Shown here: one piece after another, positions 35,194 to 43,528 of the stretch
How the letters are laid out: every line of letters begins with the position of its first letter
How positions within the stretch are numbered: the first letter of the stretch is position 1
Origin: CAJQQK01 sp965224225
Lineage (GTDB): Bacteria > Pseudomonadota > Alphaproteobacteria > Rhizobiales > Hyphomicrobiaceae
Length of the DNA: 64,000 bases
Assembly (NCBI GenBank): GCA_965224225.1
Contig: CBDCZF010000035.1
Span: 496,001 to 560,000 of the forward strand
Direction: 5' to 3'
Made by a program: the position numbers and the translations under genes
The notes under the pieces: generated by a model
Told to the model about the DNA's origin: nothing
Seen by the model: the letters and a program-made list of their open reading frames with translations, nothing else
The model's database searches: none

Positions 35194-38100
35194 ATGAACA
35201 TTAGAGTGCGCGTCAGACAGGAATCCAATACGCAGAGGGAGCAAGAAACTGACGAAACGACCCTGCCGGTCGGCGGCGCCTTGACACAGGTTGCCCTCGC
35301 GACCGGTCAGTCTGAACTTCCGGCGCACACATCCAAGCCATCGATACAACCTCCGTCTCCAGTGGGGCGGGACACGAGCCAGGCTGCAGACCAAGCCCGA
35401 CTGGAGCTGCCAAGCGACGGCACCCACATCCAGCCGACCGGCCGCTACGAGGTGATTTGGTCGACCGTAGAGATCGGCAAGGGCCTCGATCGGGCCGGCG
35501 ATCTCGCGGTTGCCACGGCCATCGTGCTCCATCGCTATACTGGCGCAGAGCAGATCCCACTCACCATCGTTGACGCCAGCGGCCGACGGACGATCGAACT
35601 CACGATCACGGCTGACACCGCACTAACCGGCATCGTTGATGCGCTCGGCACGTCCATTTCGGAACCTGCCGCAAAACCGCAGGTCATGGTCGCTGGCGAC
35701 GACAGCAATCCGGATGAGATTCAATCGTGCGGGGCGGAGGTGGTGACGGGTATCGCCGATGACAGGGCGTGGCTTGCCTACGACCCCGGTGTGATCGGCG
35801 CGGCGCACGCACGTCGAATGCTCGGTCACATTGAAACGGTCATGGCCCAATTGCCCGGAACGGATGTCCCCGTCGCCGGGATCGCGATCCTCACCGAACC
35901 CGAGATCGCCCAATTCGAAGCCTGGAACGACACCGGCCGCGACTACCCCTATGACACCCCGTTCGCGACGGCATTCGAGGCCCAGTCCGTCCGGACACCT
36001 GATTTGATCGCCATCGAGGACGCCGAGCAAACACTCACCTACCGGCAGCTGGATCGTCAGGCGAACGGCGCTGCCCATCATCTCGCGGCACACGGCGTCG
36101 GGCCGGGCAGGACGGTGGGTCTGCTCGTCGATCGAGCAGCAGCCGCCGACATCGCCATCGTCGCCGTGTTCAAGGCCGGCGGCGCCTACCTGCCGCTGGA
36201 TCAGGGCCATCCGACGCCGCGCATGGCCGCAGCCCTGACCCAGGGCGGGCCGGATATCCTGGTCGTGCAGCGTTCACTAGTCGCCCAGGCGCGCGCGGCT
36301 CGCGAGCAAGCCGGCCTCGACCTCGAACTGATCGTGCTCGAAGACCTGCTCGCTATGGCGCCCCACGATGCGGCGCCGGCCGTCGAGCGCTCCGCCGACG
36401 ACCTTGCCTATCTGCTCCCGACCTCGGGCTCGACGGGCCTGCCCAAGGTCACCATGATCCCGCAGCGCGGTCTCATGAACCATGCCTATGCCATGATCGA
36501 CGCGCTGGACCTCACCGAGCAGGACGTGATCGCCCAGAACGCGCCGCTGTGCTTCGACATCTCCGTCTGGCAGCTGACCACGCTCCTACTCGTCGGCGGC
36601 CGCGTCAGCTTCGCGCCGGAGGAAGCCCGTTCGGCGCCGGACCATCTCCTCGACTGGGCGGCGGGCCGGGGCGTGACCGTGCTGCAGGTCGTACCCTCCT
36701 TGATGTCGTCCATCCTCCAGGTCGCCGCGCACGAGGCGGACCTTCGCCTTCACGACACACTGCGCTGGATTATCCCGACCGGTGAAGCACTGCCTCCGGA
36801 CACGGCGCGGCGCTGGCTGGAGCGGTTTCCGGTGCCGCCGCTGGTCAACGCCTACGGGCCGGCCGAATGCTCGGACGACGTCACGCTCGACTTTATTTAT
36901 GATCCCCCAGCAGCCGACGTGCTTTCGCTGCCGATCGGCCGGCCGGTCGGCAACGTTACGGTTCACGTGCTCGATGCCCGGCGTGCCCGCCTGCCTGTCG
37001 GCGCGGTCGGCGAGATCTGTGTCGGCGGCGTCGGCGTCGGGCTCGGCTACCGCAACGACCCCGATCGCACGGCCGCAGCCTTTATCGATGATCCGTTCAA
37101 TTCGGGTGGTCGGATGTACCGCACGGGTGATCTCGGCCGCTTTCTCGAAGACGGGTCGGTGCAGTACGTCGGCAGGGTTGACCATCAGGTGAAGGTAAAC
37201 GGCCTGCGGATCGAGCTTGGTGAGATCGAGACAGCCCTTCTGTCCTACCCGACCGTGCGCGAGACGGTAGCAGCGGCTGTCGACGGGCGGCTGGTCGCCT
37301 ACGTGACGACGAGCGACGGCACAGCGCCTGATCGGACGGCGATCCGCACCTATGTTGCCAAGCGGATCCCCGCCTATATGACGCCCGACGTGATCGTGCA
37401 TCTGGACGCCCTGCCGCTCAACGCCAACGGCAAGGTCGACCGCAAGGCCCTACCGGCCCCGACGGCCGCGGATCGTTCCACGACCTCGCACCGCGAGCCC
37501 GCAACGCCGACCGAAATCGCGCTCAGCCGTATCTGGCGCGAATTGCTCAACGGCGAGGTCGGCGCCGATGACGACTTTTTCGAACTTGGCGGCACGTCGC
37601 TCACGGCTGCCATGATGCTCTGGCACGTACGCAAGGAATTCGGCGCCGACCTGCCGCTCAGCGCTCCCGTCCAGGCCCGGCGGCTTGGCGAACTGGCAGC
37701 CCTCATCGACGAGAGCGGTTCACTCGATGGCAAACGGGCAGACCGTGGCCCAACAGTCGTTCCGCTAAACCCGACGGGGCAGCGCATCCCGATATTCCTG
37801 GCCCCAGGACAGGGCGGTTCGGCGCTCGGCTTCCTGCCGCTGGCCGGCCACCTCGGTGCCGAGCAGCCGGTCTACGGTCTAGATCTGCAGCGGCGGCGCG
37901 AAGAACCGGCCCCGCCCCAGACATTTGCCTCGCTGGTCGACTACCACATCCGCGCCATCCGCGCCGTCGCTCCGGACGGCCCCTACATCGTCGGCGGTTG
38001 GTGCATGGGCGGCGAAGTCGGCCTGGAGGTTGCCCGGCGGTTGCGGGCGGAAGGCGCCGACGTGCCGCTTGTCGTCATGCTGCAGACCGAGCACAGCTCC

Positions 38101-38607
38101 TATCCCGAATACCTCCAGAACTCGCGGATCAGCCGGATCGGGCGTGCCCTCTGGGACCGAATGGTATTCGAACTCGAGACGTTGCAGGCAATGCCCCACA
38201 GCCGGCGCATGGCCTACTTCACCCAGGAAATTCTCGGCAAGGTCACCGGCAAATTCACCGTGCCGATCGAGCAATTGCTGGCCGGGCTGCTGGACCGGTT
38301 CGGCAAGACCTGGGCAGGCTCCGAGCGCTACCATCGCAAACGCTGGTCGGTCGCCGACGGGGCGGCGTACGAGGGCTTCGAGATCGCTCCTTACGACGGT
38401 GATGTTCTGGTCGTCCGGGCCAAGAGCCAGCCGAGCGGGATCGTGCGCGACGACAGCCTCGGCTGGGCACAAGTCGTCACCGGCCACCTCGACCTGGCGG
38501 AAGTCGCAGGCTTCCACTGGAACTTCCTGCACGAGCCCCAGGTCAAGGGCGTCGCAGCTGCAGTTGCCGCCCGTCTCGACCGGATCAATGATCAATCGGC
38601 CAGCTGA
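35194..38607 (+). CDS. Single-module NRPS: remnant condensation, adenylation, carrier, thioesterase
   Basis: A 1137-residue protein. Residues about 195-235 resemble the C-terminal end of a condensation domain (LGHIETVMAQ ... AILTEPEIAQFEAWNDT) but the HHxxxDG core is absent. The adenylation domain (about 250-760) has TSGSTGLPK, FDIS at Asp455 and the catalytic Lys747 in LNANGKVDRKAL. The carrier Ser802 is in FFELGGTSLTAAM. The type I thioesterase has GGWCMGG with Cys937 in place of Ser and His1108 in GFHWNFLHEP. The specificity residues read by alignment are D-I-W-Q-I-T-A-D-D-K, which I cannot match to a known amino acid. No MbtH or phosphopantetheinyl transferase gene is near. Confidence 0.93.
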   Translation: MNIRVRVRQESNTQREQETDETTLPVGGALTQVALATGQSELPAHTSKPSIQPPSPVGRDTSQAADQARLELPSDGTHIQPTGRYEVIWSTVEIGKGLDRAGDLAVATAIVLHRYTGAEQIPLTIVDASGRRTIELTITADTALTGIVDALGTSISEPAAKPQVMVAGDDSNPDEIQSCGAEVVTGIADDRAWLAYDPGVIGAAHARRMLGHIETVMAQLPGTDVPVAGIAILTEPEIAQFEAWNDTGRDYPYDTPFATAFEAQSVRTPDLIAIEDAEQTLTYRQLDRQANGAAHHLAAHGVGPGRTVGLLVDRAAAADIAIVAVFKAGGAYLPLDQGHPTPRMAAALTQGGPDILVVQRSLVAQARAAREQAGLDLELIVLEDLLAMAPHDAAPAVERSADDLAYLLPTSGSTGLPKVTMIPQRGLMNHAYAMIDALDLTEQDVIAQNAPLCFDISVWQLTTLLLVGGRVSFAPEEARSAPDHLLDWAAGRGVTVLQVVPSLMSSILQVAAHEADLRLHDTLRWIIPTGEALPPDTARRWLERFPVPPLVNAYGPAECSDDVTLDFIYDPPAADVLSLPIGRPVGNVTVHVLDARRARLPVGAVGEICVGGVGVGLGYRNDPDRTAAAFIDDPFNSGGRMYRTGDLGRFLEDGSVQYVGRVDHQVKVNGLRIELGEIETALLSYPTVRETVAAAVDGRLVAYVTTSDGTAPDRTAIRTYVAKRIPAYMTPDVIVHLDALPLNANGKVDRKALPAPTAADRSTTSHREPATPTEIALSRIWRELLNGEVGADDDFFELGGTSLTAAMMLWHVRKEFGADLPLSAPVQARRLGELAALIDESGSLDGKRADRGPTVVPLNPTGQRIPIFLAPGQGGSALGFLPLAGHLGAEQPVYGLDLQRRREEPAPPQTFASLVDYHIRAIRAVAPDGPYIVGGWCMGGEVGLEVARRLRAEGADVPLVVMLQTEHSSYPEYLQNSRISRIGRALWDRMVFELETLQAMPHSRRMAYFTQEILGKVTGKFTVPIEQLLAGLLDRFGKTWAGSERYHRKRWSVADGAAYEGFEIAPYDGDVLVVRAKSQPSGIVRDDSLGWAQVVTGHLDLAEVAGFHWNFLHEPQVKGVAAAVAARLDRINDQSAS

Positions 38608-38718
38608 GCCTGCGGCCACTCCCCGACGATCAGGCAGCGTACCCACTCCTTGCCGGCAGGGGTTTCCGTCTCATCTTGTTTTTAATGTATCGCCGGGGCT
38701 CCTGGCAGCGAAGCAAAT

Positions 38719-39763
38719 GGCTCTGTTCTGCCTGAATGTTGTGACACCTAGCTGACAGACGGTTCGTCACCAGCGAGGATACCATGAAGGCTCAGGATTT
38801 TCAGGCACTTGTCGGGCAGTTGGGGGATCTCAGCCAAGTCCAGCGCGAGGCGCTGGTCGAGGCGCTGACGGCGACGGGCTCGGACGAGGAGGTCGTCGCT
38901 CTGATCGAGACGCGGTTCGCCGCGGCGCCGGCCTGCGGCCATTGCGGTGCGAGTGACTTCAAGCCATGGGGCTCGGCCTCCGGTCTCAAGCGCTACATGT
39001 GCAAGGCGTGCGAGCGCACCTTCAACGCGCTGACGGGCACGCCGCTGGCAGGGCTCAGGCTGCGCGAGAAGTGGCTCGACTATGCCCGCGCACTCGTCGA
39101 CGGTGTCAGCCTACGCAAGGCGGCAGCGCGCACCGACATTCATCTGGAGACATCGTTCCGCTGGCGTCATCGTTTCCTCGCGGCGGCCAAGGACAAGAAG
39201 GCTGGCGCCGTAACCGGCATCGTCGAGGCGGACGAGACATTCATTCTCAAGTCGGCCAAGGGCTCGCGCAAATTGGTCGGCCGAGCGCCCAGGAAACGTG
39301 GCGGCAAGGCCAAGAAACCGGGACTTTCCACAGACGAGCACGATGCCATTCTGATCGTCCGCGATCGCCATGGCGAGACCACCGATGCGATCCTCACCGA
39401 CCTCAGCGCTGAGGCGATCGGCGCGCACTTGAAGCCCGTCGTCGCTAAAGACGCCGTGCTCATCACCGACGGCAACAAGTCTTACGAGGCGTTCGCGGCC
39501 GAGACCGGCATCACCCAGATGGCGCTTGTTGCTGCGCAAGGTGAGCGGACCATTGGCTGCTATCACACCCAGAACGTCAGCGCCTACCAGAGCCGCTTTA
39601 AGGGCTGGATGGCGCGCTTCAAGGGCGTCGCTTCGAAATATCTGCCGAGTTATCTCGGCTGGCGCCGCATGATTGAGCGGGACGGCGATCGACTTACGCC
39701 CCGCCACTGCCTGGCTGGAGCCATGAGTTAGCGGGGAAATCTACATTGGAGCCGAACAGAGCC
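38719..39763 (+). mobile_element. IS1595-family insertion sequence
   Basis: Bounded by inverted repeats that begin GGCTCTGTTC at both ends (38719 on the plus strand; 39763 on the minus strand), with a weaker AATGT match further in. Flanked by a perfect 8-bp direct repeat AAGCAAAT at 38711-38718 and 39764-39771, the usual IS1595 target duplication. It encodes one intact transposase. Immediately right lies an older IS630 remnant, so this region collects insertions. Confidence 0.93.
38784..39731 (+). CDS. IS1595-family transposase
   Basis: Intact 315-residue transposase. The N-terminal zinc ribbon has Cys pairs in ACGHCGAS and KRYMCKACERTF, followed by the DDE-type catalytic domain with the ISXO2-like VEADETFILKS, LITDGNKSYEAF and YHTQNVSAYQSRFKGWMARF. 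The gene has no frameshift and the element has matching target duplications, so it may still be mobile. Confidence 0.95.
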   Translation: MKAQDFQALVGQLGDLSQVQREALVEALTATGSDEEVVALIETRFAAAPACGHCGASDFKPWGSASGLKRYMCKACERTFNALTGTPLAGLRLREKWLDYARALVDGVSLRKAAARTDIHLETSFRWRHRFLAAAKDKKAGAVTGIVEADETFILKSAKGSRKLVGRAPRKRGGKAKKPGLSTDEHDAILIVRDRHGETTDAILTDLSAEAIGAHLKPVVAKDAVLITDGNKSYEAFAAETGITQMALVAAQGERTIGCYHTQNVSAYQSRFKGWMARFKGVASKYLPSYLGWRRMIERDGDRLTPRHCLAGAMS

Positions 39764-39811
39764 AAGCAAATAGACCGACGCCAATGATGCAGGAATTATG
39801 CGATTGCGCTA

Positions 39812-40308
39812 AAGCATCGGACTGAAATTCAGAATCGGGGATTCCCAGCTTCTCGATCAAACTCAAGGCACGTTACGATCGCACAGGTTCGCTTGAACCT
39901 GCGCCGATGAGGCGGCCCAAGGGATCAGGCAAGCATGCCGCATTTTCTGACTTTCTGATCGGTGAAGTCGAGGCGCGACCTGATATCACCATATTGGAGC
40001 TGGCGGCTCGACTTGAAAAGGTGCACGGTGTCACGGCAGCTCCGGCGATGCTGTTATCCTCGATAATCTGAAAGTTCATGACTCCGCAAGGTCACGAGCC
40101 GTCCTGGCCGAGCGCGGTGCCTGGTTTCTGTTCCTGCCGATCGAGATGGCGTTCTCCAAGCTCAATGCCCACCTCCGCGCCGCCGGTGCCAGGACCTACG
40201 AAGCGCTCTGGCGCGCAGTCGGTAACATCTGCGATCTATTCGAGCCGCAAGAATGCTGGAACTACCTCAGACACGCCGGATATGCGTGCGACTAAAAGTC
40301 CGATGCTC
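39812..40308 (+). pseudogene. IS630-family element remnant with internally deleted transposase
   Basis: The ends are inverted: AGCATCGGACT at 39813-39823 and its complement AGTCCGATGCT at 40297-40307, with TA on both sides (39810-39811 and 40309-40310), the IS630 target. Inside, one frame gives an N-terminal piece (MRRPKGSGKHAAFSDFLIGE, ARLEKVHGVTAAPAML) and another gives the C-terminal DDE region (VILDNLKVHDSARSRAVLAE, LDLFEPQECWNYLRHAGYA-like). The middle of the transposase is deleted and the second half also lacks the PYSPDLNP stretch. The TA on the right side supplies part of the stop codon of the neighbouring dehydrogenase gene. Confidence 0.82.
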
Positions 40309-41441
40309 TAAGTTTGCCCGTCGGCAGCCTCAGATCCCCAGCGTCTCAGCGCCATTGCACGTTTTACGCGACCTATTGCAAGTGCTTTGGCAACATCTCG
40401 GGGTGGCATTTTGTTCTGCTGGGCTGTCCCTAATACTTCTCGCGTGTTGAACGCAATCTTCTCTTCTATGACAGCCATCGCTGTCGTCAGGGTTCCGCCG
40501 TGATACTCGACCGACGCGCAGATCACTCCGCCGGCGTTGGCAATGAAGTCAGGGATTGAAAGGATGCCCCGCGCATTGAGAATCTCCTCTGCCTCGACCG
40601 TGGCAGGGATGTTTGCGCCTTGCAGGAACAGCTTGCAGTCGAGCTCTGTTGCATTGTGCTTCGTCAACACATCGGGGCGGGCGGCCGGGATCCAGATGTC
40701 ACAGGCGGTTCCAATGAGTTCGCTTTCTGTGATCTGCTTGCCGCGCCCAAAGGTCGAGACTGCCTCGCCTGCTGACTTGTGCTTGATGAGTTCGTCCACA
40801 TCCAACCCGTCGCGATTGCAGATTGCCCCGCGTGAATCGGAGGCGCCGACGAGAACGCAACCACGTTCCTTGAAAAAGCGGGCAGCATGACTGCCCACCG
40901 CACCAAAGCCCTGCACGACGATGCGAGCACCATCGAGCTTCAAGTCCGTGAATTCCTGGGCGGCGTCGGCGGCGGCCAACAGACCCCAACCGGTTGCACC
41001 AATTTCATCCAACGGGATACCGCCGATCTCTCGCGGCAGGCCGACTGCGCGATCGATCTCATCCTTGACCCACGCCATTGCGGTTTCGTTTGTTCCCATG
41101 TCCGGTCCGGGAATGTAGCCGGTGAGGTCTCGGATTGCTGCCGCAAAGGCACGGATTAATCGTTGCTTGTCTCCTGAGGGCATCGACGGGTCGCCGGTGA
41201 TGACCGACTTGGCTCCACCATGCGGAAGGCCGGCAGCAGCGTTTTTCAACGTCATGGCACGCGCGAGGCGAAAGCATTCCCCCAGGCTCACGTCATCAGC
41301 CATGCGCGTGCCGCCGATCGCCGGACCGGCAGCGACGTTGTCGATCACGACGATCGCCTTCAGTCCCAGCTCCGGTCGGTAGATGTGCACCGTTTGCGAT
41401 GGGCCTAGCTTATCACAAAGGCGAAACGGATTATCCGACAT
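40308..41441 (-). CDS. Glu/Leu/Phe/Val dehydrogenase family protein
   Basis: NAD(P)-dependent deamination of an amino acid to its 2-oxo acid. The 377-residue protein has the catalytic-Lys block KNAAAGLPHGGAKSVI, the GPDMGTNETAMAWV Asp region, and the Rossmann motif VVQGFGAVGSHAARFF. The ATG directly follows the E2 stop (TAG-ATG) and the ribosome site CTGGAGG lies inside the E2 gene end, so they are coupled. Co-location with a 2-oxoacid dehydrogenase suggests leucine, valine or a similar amino acid as substrate. The stop TAG uses the TA next to the IS630 remnant; joining both flanks without the element still gives TAG, so the length was not changed by the insertion. Confidence 0.9.
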   Translation of the reverse strand: MSDNPFRLCDKLGPSQTVHIYRPELGLKAIVVIDNVAAGPAIGGTRMADDVSLGECFRLARAMTLKNAAAGLPHGGAKSVITGDPSMPSGDKQRLIRAFAAAIRDLTGYIPGPDMGTNETAMAWVKDEIDRAVGLPREIGGIPLDEIGATGWGLLAAADAAQEFTDLKLDGARIVVQGFGAVGSHAARFFKERGCVLVGASDSRGAICNRDGLDVDELIKHKSAGEAVSTFGRGKQITESELIGTACDIWIPAARPDVLTKHNATELDCKLFLQGANIPATVEAEEILNARGILSIPDFIANAGGVICASVEYHGGTLTTAMAVIEEKIAFNTREVLGTAQQNKMPPRDVAKALAIGRVKRAMALRRWGSEAADGQT

Positions 41442-42551
41442 CTAAGCCTCCAGGGATTTCACGACCGCCATCAGGAAGCGGGTTGCTTCGACACCGGTCA
41501 CCGCCCGGTGGTCGAAGGTGAGTGAGAGAGGCAGGACGCGTGCCGCCTTGATCTCGCCCTCAACGCATCGGGGCTCGAGCGTGATCCGACCGGCGCCAAG
41601 GATTGCGACCTGCGGAGGCATCACAACCAGGACGGCATTGCGGCCGCCGGCCATGCCGAAATTAGAAAGTGTGATGGTCTGGCCCTTGAGTTCAACAGGC
41701 GGAACGGTCCGCGCAATGACGTCAGCCTTGAGTGTCTCCAGGCCATGAGCCAGGTCGACGGCGGAACGGTTGGCGATATCGCGCATGACGGGTACGAACA
41801 AACCCTCGTCGGTGTTGACCGCAATTCCGAGGTCGACCTGATCATGAATGAGGCGTGCTTCTCGCTCGCCGTCATACCATGCGTTTAGCGCTGGTTCGCG
41901 AGCACATGCCGCCGCGATGGCGCGCATGAGTTCGACGGTAACACTACGGTCCGCCGGCCAATGCGAGATGTTGGCCTCATCCGTGACCGTCGTCGTTGCG
42001 ACAATGGCGTGTGCCCGTTCCATGTTGCGAGCCATGGACCGGCGCACGCCGCGCAATGGCTGCCAGTGTTGCTTTGAGTGCCGGGAGGCCTGGCCCGGGC
42101 CTGCAGCCATTTCCACATCTCGAAGCGTGATCGCTCCGTCTGGACCACTTCCCTTGAGGTCGCTGATATCGACGCCGAGCGTTTTCGCGCGCTCGCGAAC
42201 TGCAGGAGCGGCCTTCACTCGCACTCCAACTGCTTCCTCTCGTACCGGGCCTTGCTCGTGTTCAGGCACCACCAACGGCAGCGTGCCGACAATCGCACCG
42301 GCGTCAGCATGTCCCTCACCGAGATCGAATTCGGCCAGTGGTGCACCAACTTTGATGACGTTGCCGGGTTCTGCGAAGAACTTGACGACGGTTCCCGACC
42401 ATGGGGCGGGGATCTCGACGACAGCCTTGTCGGTCTCGACGGAAACCAGTGGCTGGTCGGCGATAACGCGGTCACCGACGGAGACATGCCAGGCAACGAT
42501 TTCTGCTTCGGCAAGACCTTCTCCGAGGTCCGGCATGGCAAAGGTTTTCAT
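41442..42551 (-). CDS. Dihydrolipoamide acyltransferase (E2) of a 2-oxoacid dehydrogenase
   Basis: Core subunit transferring the acyl group from lipoate to CoA. The 369-residue protein has one lipoyl domain (Lys42 in SVETDKAVVEIP), a peripheral-subunit-binding region (APAVRERAKTLGVDISDLKG, about residues 115-150), and the catalytic domain with TFDHRAVTGVEATRFL. The active-site motif His-x3-Asp-Gly reads His348-x3-Thr352-Gly, so the Asp is replaced by Thr. The start overlaps the E1-beta stop (ATGA). Partners E1-alpha and E1-beta precede it; no E3 gene is here, so lipoamide dehydrogenase is shared. Confidence 0.92.
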   Translation of the reverse strand: MKTFAMPDLGEGLAEAEIVAWHVSVGDRVIADQPLVSVETDKAVVEIPAPWSGTVVKFFAEPGNVIKVGAPLAEFDLGEGHADAGAIVGTLPLVVPEHEQGPVREEAVGVRVKAAPAVRERAKTLGVDISDLKGSGPDGAITLRDVEMAAGPGQASRHSKQHWQPLRGVRRSMARNMERAHAIVATTTVTDEANISHWPADRSVTVELMRAIAAACAREPALNAWYDGEREARLIHDQVDLGIAVNTDEGLFVPVMRDIANRSAVDLAHGLETLKADVIARTVPPVELKGQTITLSNFGMAGGRNAVLVVMPPQVAILGAGRITLEPRCVEGEIKAARVLPLSLTFDHRAVTGVEATRFLMAVVKSLEA

Positions 42552-43528
42552 CCGTACCTCATGACCTCAAGGCTTGCAGCCACGATCCTCTCGACCGTCG
42601 GCATGTAGTGGTGCTCCAACTTCGGCAGAGGCATCACGGTATCGTAGCCTGCAACTCGCTTGATTGGCGCGAGCAGGTCCGTGATGTTGGTATCGGCCAG
42701 GCGAGCTGAAATCTCGGCGCCGAATCCTCCCGTGAGTGGGGCCTCGTGGACAATCACGCAACGGCCGGTCTTTTCGACCGACGCAGAGATCGACGGCATG
42801 TCGAGCGGCTTCAGTGTTGCAACATCGATGACCTCTGCCTCAATTCCCTGGCCGGCCAGTTGTTCTGCCGCCGCGACCGCCTCGACCATCATCGCGCCCC
42901 ATGCGATCATGGTCATGTCACGGCCCACACGCACGACGGAACATTTATCAAGCGCTATAGAAGCATCATCCTCGGAGACGGACTGCTTTTGTGCGCGATA
43001 GATCCTCTTGGGCTCCAGAAAAATGACCGGGTCGGGGTTGTGGATCGAGGTGAGCAGCAGTCCAAAGGCGTTCGCCGGAGAAGACGGGATGACGACCCGC
43101 ACTCCAGGTATATGGGCGAACATAGCTTCAGCTGATTCCGAGTGGTGTTCGGGCGCATGGATGCCGCCGCCATAAGGCGCGCGGAGCACCAGCGGGCAGC
43201 TCAATCGTCCGCGCGTTCGCGTTCTGAGGCGCGATGCGTGATTCACGATCTGATCGATTGCGGGATAAATGAATCCTGTGAATTGGATCTCCCCCACCGG
43301 GCGAAAGCCTTGCGCCGCGAGACCGACACAAACGCCGGCGATTGCTGCTTCCGCAAGGGGCGTGTCACGTACGCGTTCTGCTCCGAAGCGGTCCAGCAAG
43401 CCGTCGGTCGCGCGAAACACGCCCCCATCGACGCCGACATCCTCACCCAGGATCAGTACGCGTTCATCGTCCGCCATCGCTTGAGCAAGAGCAAGGTTGA
43501 TCGCCTCGACCATGGTGATCTCAGGCAT
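42548..43528 (-). CDS. 2-oxoacid dehydrogenase E1 component, beta subunit
   Basis: Second half of the thiamine-diphosphate decarboxylase. The 326-residue transketolase-like protein has the N-terminal EAINLALAQAMADDERVLILGEDV block, PLAEAAIAGVCVGLA and GGFGAEISARL near the C-terminus. It overlaps the E1-alpha gene by eight bases and the E2 gene by four. The pair is similar to pyruvate or branched-chain 2-oxoacid dehydrogenases; the adjacent amino-acid dehydrogenase favours branched-chain substrates. Confidence 0.92.
   Translation of the reverse strand: MPEITMVEAINLALAQAMADDERVLILGEDVGVDGGVFRATDGLLDRFGAERVRDTPLAEAAIAGVCVGLAAQGFRPVGEIQFTGFIYPAIDQIVNHASRLRTRTRGRLSCPLVLRAPYGGGIHAPEHHSESAEAMFAHIPGVRVVIPSSPANAFGLLLTSIHNPDPVIFLEPKRIYRAQKQSVSEDDASIALDKCSVVRVGRDMTMIAWGAMMVEAVAAAEQLAGQGIEAEVIDVATLKPLDMPSISASVEKTGRCVIVHEAPLTGGFGAEISARLADTNITDLLAPIKRVAGYDTVMPLPKLEHHYMPTVERIVAASLEVMRYG

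Noticed and set aside
36556..37434. Assigning an amino acid from the NRPS specificity residues
   Set aside because: The residues D-I-W-Q-I-T-A-D-D-K were read by hand alignment and match no code I can recall with confidence; naming a substrate would be a guess.
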